Assembly: GCF_021631985.1 (NCBI RefSeq)
Contig: NZ_CP070225.1
Location: forward strand, 7,688,001 to 7,752,000
Length of the DNA: 64,000 nt
Direction: 5' to 3'
Source: Sandaracinus amylolyticus
GTDB taxonomy: Bacteria > Myxococcota_A > Polyangia > Polyangiales > Sandaracinaceae
Shown: positions 42,222 to 50,954 of the stretch, piece by piece
Layout of the letters: each line of letters opens with the position of its first letter
How positions within the stretch are numbered: position 1 is the first letter of the stretch
Made by a program: the position numbers and the translations under genes
Notes under the pieces: model-generated
What the model saw: only the letters and a program-made list of their open reading frames with translations
The model's database searches: none
Told to the model about the DNA's origin: nothing

Positions 42222-43181
42222 TCAGAACCGCGCGCCGAGCGCGAGCTGGAGCCGCACGTCCTGCAGCGAGTTCGTGGTGGGCTGCGCGCCTCCGTCGCCG
42301 AACCGGATCTCGGCCGTCGTCACCGTGGGCGGCGTGGTCGTGAAGTCGGTGACGTAGTTGTTGAAGACCCGGGTCTCGCCCGAGTTCTCGGTCTCGAACA
42401 GGCGCGCCTTGATGTTGAACGACGAGTAGAACACGTCGCCGATGGGCAGCACGTAGCCGAAGAGCGCGGTACCGCCGACGCCCACGCTGTAGTGGTCGAT
42501 GCGCGAGCCTCGCTCGCCGATCAGCTGCGCGAGCGGGCCGGTGTACTGCACCTCGACGACGGTCTCGTAGGGCAGGAGCGCGCCCGCGGTGACCTCGGCC
42601 TGGAACGCGCCGTAGGGCAGCGGAAAGTAGAACCGCACGCCGCCGGTGAGGGTGTGGGCCTCGACGCTGCCCTGGACCGACTCCACCGCGCCGTCGATCT
42701 CGCCGTGGCGCGACTCGGCGCGTGAGAACTCGTAGCTCGCGACCAGCGCGATGCCGGGCACCAGCGTGATGCCGGCGGTGCCGCCGAAGGCGTAGCCGAA
42801 CACCATCGGGTGCATCCAATCACCGGGCGCGCCCGCAGGCAGGTAGTCGGTCCTGCCGAAGTTGAGGCCGTACCCGCCGGTGGCCTCGACGAAGCCGATG
42901 CTCGGCCGCGCGTCGGCAGCCGGATCGACCGGCTGCTCGTCCACGTCGATCGGCTCCGCGACCTCGGTGCGCGTGACCATCACGTCCTCGCCGGCACCGG
43001 TCTCGGTGACGGTCACGTCGGCCTCCTCGGCGCCGGTCCGCACCACGACGTCCTCGTCGCCGGTGACGACGACGTCGGTGTCCTCGTCCACGACGACCTC
43101 CTGCGCGCTCGCGCTCGCCGCGCCCGAGAGCGCGAAGACGCATGCGAGCCAACCCACCATCCACCGCTGTCTCGTCTGCAT
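42222..43181 (-). CDS. outer-membrane beta-barrel protein with acidic linker
   Basis: A 319-residue exported protein. The signal peptide ends ASASAQ (about residue 27), then a Val/Asp/Glu repeat-rich stretch (DTDVVVTGDEDVVVRTG). From residue 90 alternating strands occur (GYGLNFGRTDYLPAG, VFGYAFGGTAGITLVPGIALVASYEFS, VRFYFPLPYGAFQAEVTAG), and the chain ends in LQLALGARF, with terminal Phe. The start at 43181 is set by the signal peptide. It is convergent with the kinase gene (41 bp) and divergent from the TPR gene (232 bp), a gap with no clear signal. Confidence 0.78.
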   Translation of the reverse strand: MQTRQRWMVGWLACVFALSGAASASAQEVVVDEDTDVVVTGDEDVVVRTGAEEADVTVTETGAGEDVMVTRTEVAEPIDVDEQPVDPAADARPSIGFVEATGGYGLNFGRTDYLPAGAPGDWMHPMVFGYAFGGTAGITLVPGIALVASYEFSRAESRHGEIDGAVESVQGSVEAHTLTGGVRFYFPLPYGAFQAEVTAGALLPYETVVEVQYTGPLAQLIGERGSRIDHYSVGVGGTALFGYVLPIGDVFYSSFNIKARLFETENSGETRVFNNYVTDFTTTPPTVTTAEIRFGDGGAQPTTNSLQDVRLQLALGARF

Positions 43182-43413
43182 GGAGGGCACGCGGTGCATC
43201 CAGAGTGCCGCGCCGGAGCTGCGCGTTTCGACGCAGCGCGTCGCGAGGGACCTGTGCGGGTCCGGATCTGCGAGCGATCTCGCGAGGGATCCCCCGTCGT
43301 GACGCGCGCGTTTCCGAGGTCCACGGCGTGTGCCCACCGAAGGCGAATCGTCACGCGGGCCCGGATCCCACGCGGCAGAACGCGCCGCGCGCCGGCGCGT
43401 GTAGAGTCGACAC

Positions 43414-45219
43414 GTGGCCTCGGTCAGGCACGAGATCGCCCTCGCTCGGCGCGCGCTGGAGCAGGGCGACCCCCAGCACGCGGCGCATCATGCCGCAGCC
43501 GCGATCGCGCTCGACCCGCTCGATCCCGGCGCGCTCGCGCTCGTCGATCACCTCAACGCGCTGCCGGCGCCCGGGCTCGGCGCGGCGATCGCGCGCTTCT
43601 TCGGCAAGCGCGACGGCGATCCCGCGCCGCTCTTCGCGAAGGACGGATTCGCCGGTGACGTCGCGGCGCGCGCCCGCGCGTCGTGGGTGAGCGGCGATCT
43701 CGCGGGCGCGTTCCCGCGCGCGGTCGATCTCGCGGCGCAGGTGCCCGATCGACCCTTCGTCGCGTGGGCGATCGAGATCGCGCGCGCCGCCGCGCAGCGA
43801 CGCATCGCGCTCGACGTCGCGCCGTACTTCAGCGCGTACGCCGATCTCGGCGCGAGCACGATGGGCCTGCTCCATCTGCGCCCGACCGAGCGGCGCTTCT
43901 TCGCGCCGTGGGGCGAGCTCGGCGAGATCCTGATCGCGTGCCAGTCGCCGGACGACGACCGCACCGCGCTGCTGCGCATGGCGACGAGCGCGCTGCTGCG
44001 CCGCGCCGGTGAGTACGAGCGCGCGCTCGCGGTGATGGCGCCGGTGAGCGCGGAGACGAGCGCGCACCTGCTCACCGCGCGCGGGTTCGCGCTGCGCGCG
44101 CTCGGGCGCTGGGACGAGGCGGCGCGCGTGTTCGAGGCGTCGATGCGCGCGCCGGGCGGACGCGTCGAGAACGCGTACGAGGTCGGACGCACGTGGTGGG
44201 ACGCGGGGCGCCCCGACGATGCGCGTGCGTGGTTCGAGCGCGCGGCGAGCCCGACGCGCGAAGAGGCGATCGCGCTCGAGGTGCTCGCCGAGCGGATCGA
44301 TCCCTCGGCGCCGCGTCGATGGTCGAAGGTCCTCGGCGAGCGCACGAGCTACGACGCGGTGCGCCGGCTCGCGCTCGGTCACGCGCTCGCCGCGCCGATG
44401 GGCGATGCGTCGACGAACGTGCTCGCGAGCCTGCGCGAGGCCCCACCGATGACGCTCAAGACGACGACGACGTGTGTCGAGGCGCCGAGCGCGATCCTGA
44501 CGCTCGCGCTGCGCGCCCTCGGCACCGCCGACGCGCGCGGGCTCGCGTACTCCGCGAGCCGCGTGCCCACGCCGCATCCCTTCGAGCCGCTCGATCGCAC
44601 GCTCGGTGCGTCGCTCTGGAGCGCCGAGGGCGTTCGACCGATCCAGGCGCTCGGCGCGCCGAGCGCCGCGATCTCCGCGATGATCGACGGCGCGGTGCGC
44701 GCGCTCTGGGCGCGGATGCGAGACGACGCGCCTCCGCTGCTCGGGATCGGCGAGGCGTGGCGCGTCGCGCTGGGCACCCCCGACCTCGATGGCATCGAGC
44801 CGAGCGAGCTGATCGCCGCGATGATCCACCCGACCGCGCCGGCCTCGTGGTCCGACGTGGTGCCCTGGGTCTTCGATCGCCAGGTCGTCGCCGCGCTGAT
44901 GCTCGGCGCGCAGGATCGCCATCGCCCCTGGCTCGCATCACGACGCCGCGAGAGCCTTCGCGCGCTCGTGCTCGGCCCCGCGGACTGGACGCGCGCGGCC
45001 GCGCTGGTCGCGCTGCGCGAGGTGCTGCTCGACGAGCCCGACGCGCTCGAGGACGCGCGCGGGTGGTGCGAGCGGCTGCTCGAGTCGCAGCCCGATCACG
45101 GCCACGTCGCGTGGGCCGAGGCCTTGCGTTCGCTCCTCCTGGTGCCCGGCATGCCCGCGCGCGACGTCGCGCGCATCGTGGGTCTGCCCGGCGACGACCA
45201 GGACGAGCGCGAGCGATGA
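43414..45219 (+). CDS. TPR-repeat protein
   Basis: A 601-residue protein (GTG 43414) without a signal peptide. ALARRALEQGDPQHAAHHAAAAIALDP, LLTARGFALRALGRWDEAARVFEAS and AYEVGRTWWDAGRPDDARAWFERA are clear TPR motifs, with further helices in between. The region 380-520 is less regular. Its last base pairs overlap the GST start (ATGA at 45216-45219), implying coupling. TPR arrays mediate protein-protein contacts; its partner is unknown. Confidence 0.8.
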   Translation: MASVRHEIALARRALEQGDPQHAAHHAAAAIALDPLDPGALALVDHLNALPAPGLGAAIARFFGKRDGDPAPLFAKDGFAGDVAARARASWVSGDLAGAFPRAVDLAAQVPDRPFVAWAIEIARAAAQRRIALDVAPYFSAYADLGASTMGLLHLRPTERRFFAPWGELGEILIACQSPDDDRTALLRMATSALLRRAGEYERALAVMAPVSAETSAHLLTARGFALRALGRWDEAARVFEASMRAPGGRVENAYEVGRTWWDAGRPDDARAWFERAASPTREEAIALEVLAERIDPSAPRRWSKVLGERTSYDAVRRLALGHALAAPMGDASTNVLASLREAPPMTLKTTTTCVEAPSAILTLALRALGTADARGLAYSASRVPTPHPFEPLDRTLGASLWSAEGVRPIQALGAPSAAISAMIDGAVRALWARMRDDAPPLLGIGEAWRVALGTPDLDGIEPSELIAAMIHPTAPASWSDVVPWVFDRQVVAALMLGAQDRHRPWLASRRRESLRALVLGPADWTRAAALVALREVLLDEPDALEDARGWCERLLESQPDHGHVAWAEALRSLLLVPGMPARDVARIVGLPGDDQDERER

Positions 45220-45956
45220 CCTACCGGCTCTACTACTGGCCCGAGATCCCGGGGCGCGGTGAATTCGTGCGGCTCGCGCTCGAAGAGGCGGGCGCGGAGT
45301 ACGTCGACGTCGCGCGCACCCCGGCGAAGAAGGGCGGCGGCGTCCCCGCGATCCTGCGCGTGCTCGAGGGCGAGCTCGGCGGCCTGCTGCCCTTCGCGCC
45401 GCCGGTGCTGATCGATCCCGAGGGCGAGCTCGTGATCGCGCAGACCGCGTGCATCCTCGATCACCTCGCGTCGCGCCATCGCGCGCTCGCCGGCGGCGGC
45501 GATCACCCGCGGCGGGTCGCCGCGCTGCAGCTCCAGCTGACGATCGCGGACCTCGTGACCGAGACCCACGACACCCATCATCCGATCGCGGTCGAGCGCC
45601 ACTACGAAGAGCAGAAGGCGGAAGCGGCGCGCCGGACCGCGTCGTTCGTGCGGCAGCGCGCGCCGAAGTTCCTCGGGTACTTCGAGGACGTGCTCGCGCG
45701 CGGGGGCGGCGAGCACCTCGTCGGTGATCGCTTCAGCTACGTCGAGCTCTCGCTCGCGCACGTGCTCGACGGCCTCGCCTACGCGTTCCCGCGCGCGTTC
45801 GTGTCGTGGCGCGCGTCGATCCCCGGGCTGCTCGCGCTGCGCGATCGCGCCTGGGCGAGACCGCGCATCGCGGAGTACCTCGCGTCGCCGCGACGGATCG
45901 CGTTCTCGGAGATGGGCATCTTCCGCCACTACCCCGAGCTCGATCGCGTCGCCTAG
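45216..45956 (+). CDS. glutathione S-transferase family protein
   Basis: A 246-residue protein. The N-terminus RLYYWPEIPGRGEFVRLALEEAGAEYVDV is a thioredoxin-fold GST domain, and PPVLIDPEGELVIAQTACILDHLA has the conserved Pro and the E/Q..I site for glutathione. The C-terminal helical domain includes FSYVELSLAHVLDGL, which resembles the DxxL motif region. It is coupled to the TPR gene by ATGA overlap, an unusual partnership. A conjugation or reductase role is inferred from the family; the substrate is unknown. Confidence 0.9.
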   Translation: MTYRLYYWPEIPGRGEFVRLALEEAGAEYVDVARTPAKKGGGVPAILRVLEGELGGLLPFAPPVLIDPEGELVIAQTACILDHLASRHRALAGGGDHPRRVAALQLQLTIADLVTETHDTHHPIAVERHYEEQKAEAARRTASFVRQRAPKFLGYFEDVLARGGGEHLVGDRFSYVELSLAHVLDGLAYAFPRAFVSWRASIPGLLALRDRAWARPRIAEYLASPRRIAFSEMGIFRHYPELDRVA

Positions 45957-45960
45957 TACA

Positions 45961-46215
45961 TCAGGGACTGGGATCGAGCGGGAACGCGCCGACGCCCGCG
46001 TCGGGCATCGGGATCACGACGCCGGCGTCGAGGCTGAACGGCTGCTTCGCGCCTTCCTGCGCGGAGTCGTCGTCGCCGGTCGACGCCGCGACGTAGGGCG
46101 CCGACGAGCTCGTCGACGCACGCGCGCCGCATCCCGCCGCGACGCCGCTCACGAGCGCGACGACGCTCACCACACCACCGAGCGCGATCACGATCGCAGG
46201 GAGAGAGATCTTCAT
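45961..46215 (-). CDS. small lipoprotein
   Basis: An 84-residue exported protein: hydrophobic signal region to residue 28 ending in the lipobox VAAGC, then a short Ser/Asp/Ala-rich tail with DAGVVIPMPDAGVG. It looks like a small lipoprotein with a disordered tail. No family is recognised. It converges with the GST gene (stop-to-stop spacing 4 bp) and is divergent from the Ddl-like ligase. Confidence 0.65.
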   Translation of the reverse strand: MKISLPAIVIALGGVVSVVALVSGVAAGCGARASTSSSAPYVAASTGDDDSAQEGAKQPFSLDAGVVIPMPDAGVGAFPLDPSP

Positions 46216-46258
46216 GATTTCCTAGGCCTCCGCCGGGGAAATAGCGATCGACGTGCCA

Positions 46259-46274
46259 CGTGGTGGTCACCACG
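46259..46274. promoter_or_regulatory. CGTGGTG-GT-CACCACG inverted repeat between divergent genes
   Basis: Two 7-bp arms separated by GT lie in the 183-bp gap between the small lipoprotein (start 46215) and the Ddl-like gene (46399). A smaller CCACGTGG palindrome overlaps its left side. It is a candidate operator, 44 bp from one start and 125 bp from the other. No regulator is known. Confidence 0.4.
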
Positions 46275-46398
46275 CGCGCGCCTCACGATCGCCGCGCGCC
46301 GCCACAGCCGTGGCCATCACGCACGACTCGCGGCGCACGAAGCCGTCGTTCCGGCGAGATGCGACACGGGCATCGGCGTTGCAGCCGCGCCCGGCGAC

Positions 46399-47400
46399 AT
46401 GCGCGTCACGATCCTCACCTACGTCGAGACCACGGGCGACGCGCCCGACGTCGTCGTGCCGCAGGTCGAAGCCGCGCTGCGCGCGAAGGGCCACGAGGTC
46501 TCGGTGCTGCCGGTGCACGACGAGCTCGAGCGCTTCATCGGCGAGCTGCGCGATCACCGCCCAGACCTCGTCTTTAACCTGCTCGAGATGTTCGCCGACG
46601 ACCTCTTGCTCGAGGTGCCCGCGGCGGGCGTCTACGATCTGCTGCGGGTGCCGCACACCGGCGGAGGCCCCGGCGAGTTCTATCTCGCCCAGGACAAGGC
46701 GCTGGCGAAGAAGCTGCTCGCGTACGAGCAGATCCTCTACCCGCGCTTCGCGGTGTTCCCGAAGGAAGCGGGGCTCGAGACCGGCGGCAACCTGCGCATG
46801 CCGCTCTTCGTGAAGCCGCTCTGCGCCGACGCGTCGATCGGCATCGACGCGCACGCGCTGGTGCACGACGCGAACGAGCTGATGCGGCGGGTGCTGAAGA
46901 TCCACGACGAGGTGAACGACGCCGCGCTCGCCGAGGAGTACATCGAGGGGCGCGAGCTCTACGTCGGTGTGCTCGGCAACGCCGAGCCGATCGCGCTGCC
47001 GCCGATCGAGGTGGACTTCTCGGGCATGCCGGCGGGCGCGCTGCACGTGCTCGATCGCGCGGCGAAGTGGGAGACCGAGAGCGCGGTCTACAAGGGCACG
47101 AAGTCGGTGATCGCGAAGCTCGAGCCCGAGCTCGAGGCGCGCGTGAAGAAGGTCGCGGTGGACGCGTACCGCGCGCTGCGGGTGCGCGACTACGGGCGCG
47201 TCGATCTGCGGCTCGCGCCGACCGGCGAGATCTACGTGATCGAGGTGAACCCGAGCTGCTACCTCGAGCGCTCGAGCGAGCTCGCGATGGCCGCGGGCGC
47301 CGCGGGGATCGAGTACGAGGACCTCGTGCAGAAGATCGTGGACCTCGCGATCGAGCGCTTCCATCCCCGCGCCAAGGCCAGGCGCCGCACCGGGAAGTGA
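46399..47400 (+). CDS. D-alanine-D-alanine ligase-like ATP-grasp protein
   Basis: A 333-residue protein with an ATP-grasp layout. VTILTYVETTGDAPDVVVPQVEAAL and DLVFNLLEMFADDLLLEVPA fit the N-terminal Ddl region; HTGGGPGEFYLAQDKALAKKLL is the central binding loop; MPLFVKPLCADASIGI holds the nucleotide region, and EVNPSCYLE followed by AGIEYEDLVQKIV is the conserved C-terminal Mg site. It could ligate D-Ala-D-Ala or another dipeptide. Substrate residues cannot be assigned by eye. It is monocistronic, with an inverted repeat at 47471 downstream. Confidence 0.85.
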   Translation: MRVTILTYVETTGDAPDVVVPQVEAALRAKGHEVSVLPVHDELERFIGELRDHRPDLVFNLLEMFADDLLLEVPAAGVYDLLRVPHTGGGPGEFYLAQDKALAKKLLAYEQILYPRFAVFPKEAGLETGGNLRMPLFVKPLCADASIGIDAHALVHDANELMRRVLKIHDEVNDAALAEEYIEGRELYVGVLGNAEPIALPPIEVDFSGMPAGALHVLDRAAKWETESAVYKGTKSVIAKLEPELEARVKKVAVDAYRALRVRDYGRVDLRLAPTGEIYVIEVNPSCYLERSSELAMAAGAAGIEYEDLVQKIVDLAIERFHPRAKARRRTGK

Positions 47401-47470
47401 TCGCGACCGCCGGAGCGAGGGCGCGATGCCGCTCGATCGCGACCGCGGACCGGCGGGGCTCGAAGGGGCG

Positions 47471-47522
47471 ACCGTTCGAGCGGTCGGGGTCGGCCGCTCG
47501 AACGGTCACTGGTGACCGTTCG
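47471..47522. promoter_or_regulatory. 13-bp-arm inverted repeat plus third half-site, upstream of Lys-rich gene
   Basis: ACCGTTCGAGCGG (47471-47483) pairs perfectly with CCGCTCGAACGGT (47494-47506). It overlaps the 14-bp palindrome GGTCACTGGTGACC (47504-47517), and a third CCGTTCG follows at 47516-47522. The block lies 71-197 bp after the Ddl-like stop and 76 bp before the ATG at 47598. It could be a terminator hairpin or an operator. Confidence 0.5.
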
Positions 47523-47597
47523 CGAAAACGGGCCAGATCTCCTTGAGAAATGCGGGATCGCGCGACTAGGATCGCGCCTCGGGAGGGCAATTCCGTC

Positions 47598-48053
47598 ATG
47601 GCGACCCGCAAGAAGGCCTCGAAGTCGAACAAGAAGACCGCGAAGAAGCCGGCGAAGAAGACCGCCGCGAAGAAGCGCGAGCCGATGGTGCTCTCGGCGG
47701 ACGAGCGACAGCGGGTCCCGAAGCCGCGCGAGGGCTGGCAGGACGTGCTCGATCGCGCGCTCGACACCTGGGAGGCGACACCGAAGCTCAAGGTGCCGGG
47801 GCTCACGCTCGCCAAGCTCACGCGGCTCGGTGCCCAGGCCGAGAAGGCGGCGGAGCGCGAGCGCGAGCTCGTCGCGAAGCAGTCGCGCGCGCTGCGTCCG
47901 CTCTCCGATGCGCGCCTCGTCAAGCAGGGCGAGGCGTGGAGCGCGATGCTCGAGCTGCACGCGGCGGTGAAGTACCACGCACGTCAGGATCCCGCGCTGC
48001 TCGATCAGTTCGCGTTCCTCGGCGACGTGCTGAAGAACGAGCGGGAGTCGTAG
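47598..48053 (+). CDS. Lys-rich-tailed helical protein (histone H1-like tail)
   Basis: A 151-residue protein. The N-terminus is MATRKKASKSNKKTAKKPAK followed by KTAAKKRE, a Lys/Ala-rich tail like those of histone-H1-type or HU-like tailed proteins. The rest is helical with charged residues (LAKLTRLGAQAEKAAERERELVAK). ATG 47598 follows GGGAGGG. DNA or RNA binding through the tail is inferred; no fold family is recognised for the C-terminal part. Confidence 0.7.
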   Translation: MATRKKASKSNKKTAKKPAKKTAAKKREPMVLSADERQRVPKPREGWQDVLDRALDTWEATPKLKVPGLTLAKLTRLGAQAEKAAERERELVAKQSRALRPLSDARLVKQGEAWSAMLELHAAVKYHARQDPALLDQFAFLGDVLKNERES

Positions 48054-48264
48054 GGAACAGCCGTCGCCGTCGCCGTCGCCGTTCACGATCACGTCGACGT
48101 CGACGACGACGTGTGCCGACGACGCCGGGGCCGTCGTGATCGTCGACCTGATCGTGGTCGTTGACGTGGTCGTGGTCGTGGTCGGCGACGGCGCCGTGAA
48201 CGACGACGCGTCGTTCATCCGGCACGAGTGGCCCGCCGCGTATCGGTGTGCACCTGACGCGGGC
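48054..48264. repeat. low-complexity region of GTCGCC and GTCGTG-type repeats
   Basis: The 211 bp between the Lys-rich gene and the serine hydrolase hold GTCGCC tandem units at 48064-48080, GTCGAC/GACGAC runs and GTGGTC units at 48160-48183. Bases 48171-48201 match, on the reverse strand, 18470-18500 with one difference. Frames through it (such as VVVDVDVIVNGD on minus) look like artefacts of the repeat. No gene is supported here. Confidence 0.65.
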
Positions 48265-49467
48265 ATGGAACGATTCGCGATCCAGGGCGGGGTGAGCGCG
48301 GGCTTCGAGCCCGTTCACGCGGCGTTCGTCGAGAGCTTCGCGCGACGCGGGGAGATCGGCGCCGGGTGCTGCGTGTACCAGCACGGCGAGAAGGTCGTGG
48401 ATCTCTGGGGCGGCGTGCGCGATCGCGAGAGCGGCGAGCCGTGGCGCGAAGACACGATGGTCATCGTCTACTCCGCCACCAAGGGAATGGCGGCGATGGT
48501 GATGGCGCTCGCCCACTCGCGCGGCTGGCTCGACTACGACGAGCGCGTCTGCGCGTACTGGCCCGAGTTCGCGAGCGCAGGAAAGGAGTCGATCACGGTG
48601 CGCCAGCTCCTCGCGCACCAAGCCGGTCTCTTCGGGTTCGACGAGCCGGTCGATCGCGAGGTCGTCGCGGACCTCGATCGGCTCGCCGCGGTGATGGCGC
48701 GCCAGCGTGCCGCGTGGCCGCCGGGGGAGCGGCAGGCCTATCACGCGATCAGCCTCGGCTTCTACGAGGGCGAGCTGCTGCGCCGGATCGATCCCGCGCG
48801 CCGCACGCTCGGTCGGTTCTTCGCCGAGGAGATCGCGACCCCGCTCGGCCTCGACTTCCACCTGCGCGTGCCCGAGTCGCTCCCCGACTCGCGCATCGCA
48901 CCGCTCGAGCCACCGGCCGCCTGGCGGGTGTGGACCGGCATGCCGCTCTCGTTCCTGCTCGCGGGGATGCGCCCGCGCTCGGTGCTCCATCGCTCGCTGA
49001 TCGCGAACCCCGGGACCAGCTTCTATCTCGATCCGCAGCGCGTCGTGGTGCGCGAGCTCGAGGTGCCCTCGGGGCTCGGCGTGGGCACCGCGCGCGCGAT
49101 GGCGAAGGCGTACGGCGTCTTCGCGAACGGCGGGCGCGAGCTCGGCCTGCGCGCCGAGACGCTCGAGGCGCTGAGGGCCCCGGCGCGCCCCGCGCGCCAC
49201 GGGTTCCACGACGAGTGCTTCGGAGGCCCGGTGAAGTTCTCGCTCGGGTTCATGAAGTCGAACGAGAGCTTCCCGTTCGGCAGCGAGAGCGCGTTCGGCG
49301 CGCCGGGCGCGGGCGGCGCGATGGGCTACGCCGACCCCGCGACCGGCATCGGCTACGGCTACGTCACGAACAAGATGGGCACCTCGCTCGCGGGCGATCC
49401 CCGCGACGTCGCGCTCCGTGCCGCGCTCGACGAGGTGATCGGCGCGACGCGCGCACGCGCTCAATGA
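48265..49467 (+). CDS. class C beta-lactamase-like serine hydrolase
   Basis: A 400-residue protein. SATKG at about residue 72 is the SxxK motif (Ser nucleophile, Lys base), preceded by MVIVY. ISLGFYEGELL holds the YxN-like region (the third residue is not Asn), and the final GGAMGYADPATGIGYGYVTNKM fits the KTG-equivalent end. It resembles EstB-type esterases and D-aminopeptidases of the beta-lactamase fold. ATG 48265 is chosen because the upstream frame is low-complexity. No signal peptide is visible, so it is cytoplasmic. Its stop overlaps the convergent glycosyltransferase gene by 7 bp. Confidence 0.9.
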   Translation: MERFAIQGGVSAGFEPVHAAFVESFARRGEIGAGCCVYQHGEKVVDLWGGVRDRESGEPWREDTMVIVYSATKGMAAMVMALAHSRGWLDYDERVCAYWPEFASAGKESITVRQLLAHQAGLFGFDEPVDREVVADLDRLAAVMARQRAAWPPGERQAYHAISLGFYEGELLRRIDPARRTLGRFFAEEIATPLGLDFHLRVPESLPDSRIAPLEPPAAWRVWTGMPLSFLLAGMRPRSVLHRSLIANPGTSFYLDPQRVVVRELEVPSGLGVGTARAMAKAYGVFANGGRELGLRAETLEALRAPARPARHGFHDECFGGPVKFSLGFMKSNESFPFGSESAFGAPGAGGAMGYADPATGIGYGYVTNKMGTSLAGDPRDVALRAALDEVIGATRARAQ

Positions 49468-50915
49468 AAATCCATGTGCTGCTTGGTCAACCAGGCGAGC
49501 AGCACCTGGGCGCCGATCACCACTGCCGGCACGAGGAGCGCGGGACGCGTGCGGGTCCCGAGCACGCGCGCGCCACGCACGAGCGCGTCGGCGGCGATCA
49601 TGCAGAGCGGCGGGAACAGGAAGAGCCAGAGGCGCGCGACCTCGGCCTTCGTCTTCCCGAAGCGCGCCAGCGCGACCAGCACGATCACCATCGCGATCGT
49701 CATCGCGCCGATCGGCTTGGGCACCGCGGCCCAGAGCGACGCGACGTGCCGCGGCGTCGCCGCCAGGACGAGCACGAACGCCGGCGCGCCGATCCAGTAC
49801 GCGAGCTCCGTCGTGTCGAGGAACGCGAAGTAGAGCACCGAGTCGGTGAGATCGTCCCACTGCTTCCAGCGCGCGTGACGCTCGGCCGCGAGGACGTAGT
49901 CCTCCATCGCGTCGAACCCCAAGCCGAGATCGAGGATCGCGTACACGCTCACCAGCGCGACGGCGATCCCGAGCGCGAGGCGGAGCGCGCGCGCCCACGC
50001 CGGGCGCGTCGAGATCGAGGGTGCCGCCGCGGTCGCGACGAGCAGAGGCCCCGCCGCGGCGAGGCCGAACGAGCAGAGCACCGCGAGCGAGAACGCGAGC
50101 CCCGCGACGACCGCGAGGCGCACGTCGTCGCGCTGCGCCGCGATCGTCGCGAGCCAGAGCGCGGTCGTGACGAAGAGCGGGAAGAACACCTGGTCGGTGT
50201 GCATCTGCACCAGCAGCACCGAGGGCGCGGTCACGTAGAGCGCGACGGCGCCGAGCGCGAGCGCGGGATCGCGGGTCAGCCGCCGCGCCGTCGCGGCGAG
50301 CGGGATCACCGTGAGCATCGCGATCGCGGGCCACACCCAGACCACGACGTCCGCGAAGGCCTCGATGCGCGCGCCGGTGCCGTCGCCGTGTGCGAGCCCG
50401 CGGGTGAGGCGCTCGGTCCACACGTAGAGCAAGAGCTGCCCCGGTGGCTTCGTCGGCGCGTAGGCGCCGAGCTCGCCGGCCCTCGCGAGCGACACGTAGC
50501 GCTCGATCAGATCGGGACGATCGCCGTGCGCGATCGCAGCACGCAGGAAGTGCACGTGCCCGCTGCGGAGCAGGTGATGGCGGAGCGCCTCCATGCCGCG
50601 CCCCTCGGTCGCCGCGAGCAAGAGCTGCAGCGCGTAGCCGGCGCTGCCGAGGGCCACGACCGCAGGCCAGAAGCGCTCGCGGGCGCGCGTCGTCGTGAGC
50701 GCGACGATCGCCAGCGTCACCGCGACGATCGCCGCGAGGACGAGCGGCGCGCCGCTCGGCTTGTCGGTCTCGAACCAGAACCAGAACTCGAGATCGCGCA
50801 GCCACGGGCGGCCGGTCACGAGCATGTAGGTCGCGGCGCCGGTGATCGCGGCGACGACGATCAACAGGAGCGAGGCGCGAAAGCGTGGGAGTCGGCGCTC
50901 GTGATCGCGTCGCAT
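49461..50915 (-). CDS. polytopic membrane glycosyltransferase-like protein (GT-C type)
   Basis: A 484-residue protein with about ten hydrophobic segments. LRDLEFWFWFETDKPSGAP near residue 40 and YVSLARAGELGAYAPTKPPGQLLLYVW lie in the outer loops typical of PMT/ArnT-type transferases, though the first-loop Asp-Glu pair is not exact. Substrates would be polyprenyl-phosphate sugars. The gene is 39 bp downstream of the symporter gene on the same strand, so an operon is possible but the roles do not obviously match. Confidence 0.7.
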   Translation of the reverse strand: MRRDHERRLPRFRASLLLIVVAAITGAATYMLVTGRPWLRDLEFWFWFETDKPSGAPLVLAAIVAVTLAIVALTTTRARERFWPAVVALGSAGYALQLLLAATEGRGMEALRHHLLRSGHVHFLRAAIAHGDRPDLIERYVSLARAGELGAYAPTKPPGQLLLYVWTERLTRGLAHGDGTGARIEAFADVVVWVWPAIAMLTVIPLAATARRLTRDPALALGAVALYVTAPSVLLVQMHTDQVFFPLFVTTALWLATIAAQRDDVRLAVVAGLAFSLAVLCSFGLAAAGPLLVATAAAPSISTRPAWARALRLALGIAVALVSVYAILDLGLGFDAMEDYVLAAERHARWKQWDDLTDSVLYFAFLDTTELAYWIGAPAFVLVLAATPRHVASLWAAVPKPIGAMTIAMVIVLVALARFGKTKAEVARLWLFLFPPLCMIAADALVRGARVLGTRTRPALLVPAVVIGAQVLLAWLTKQHMDFH

Positions 50916-50954
50916 GGCGGCGCGAGTGTAGCCGCCACGCGAGCGGACGCTCGG

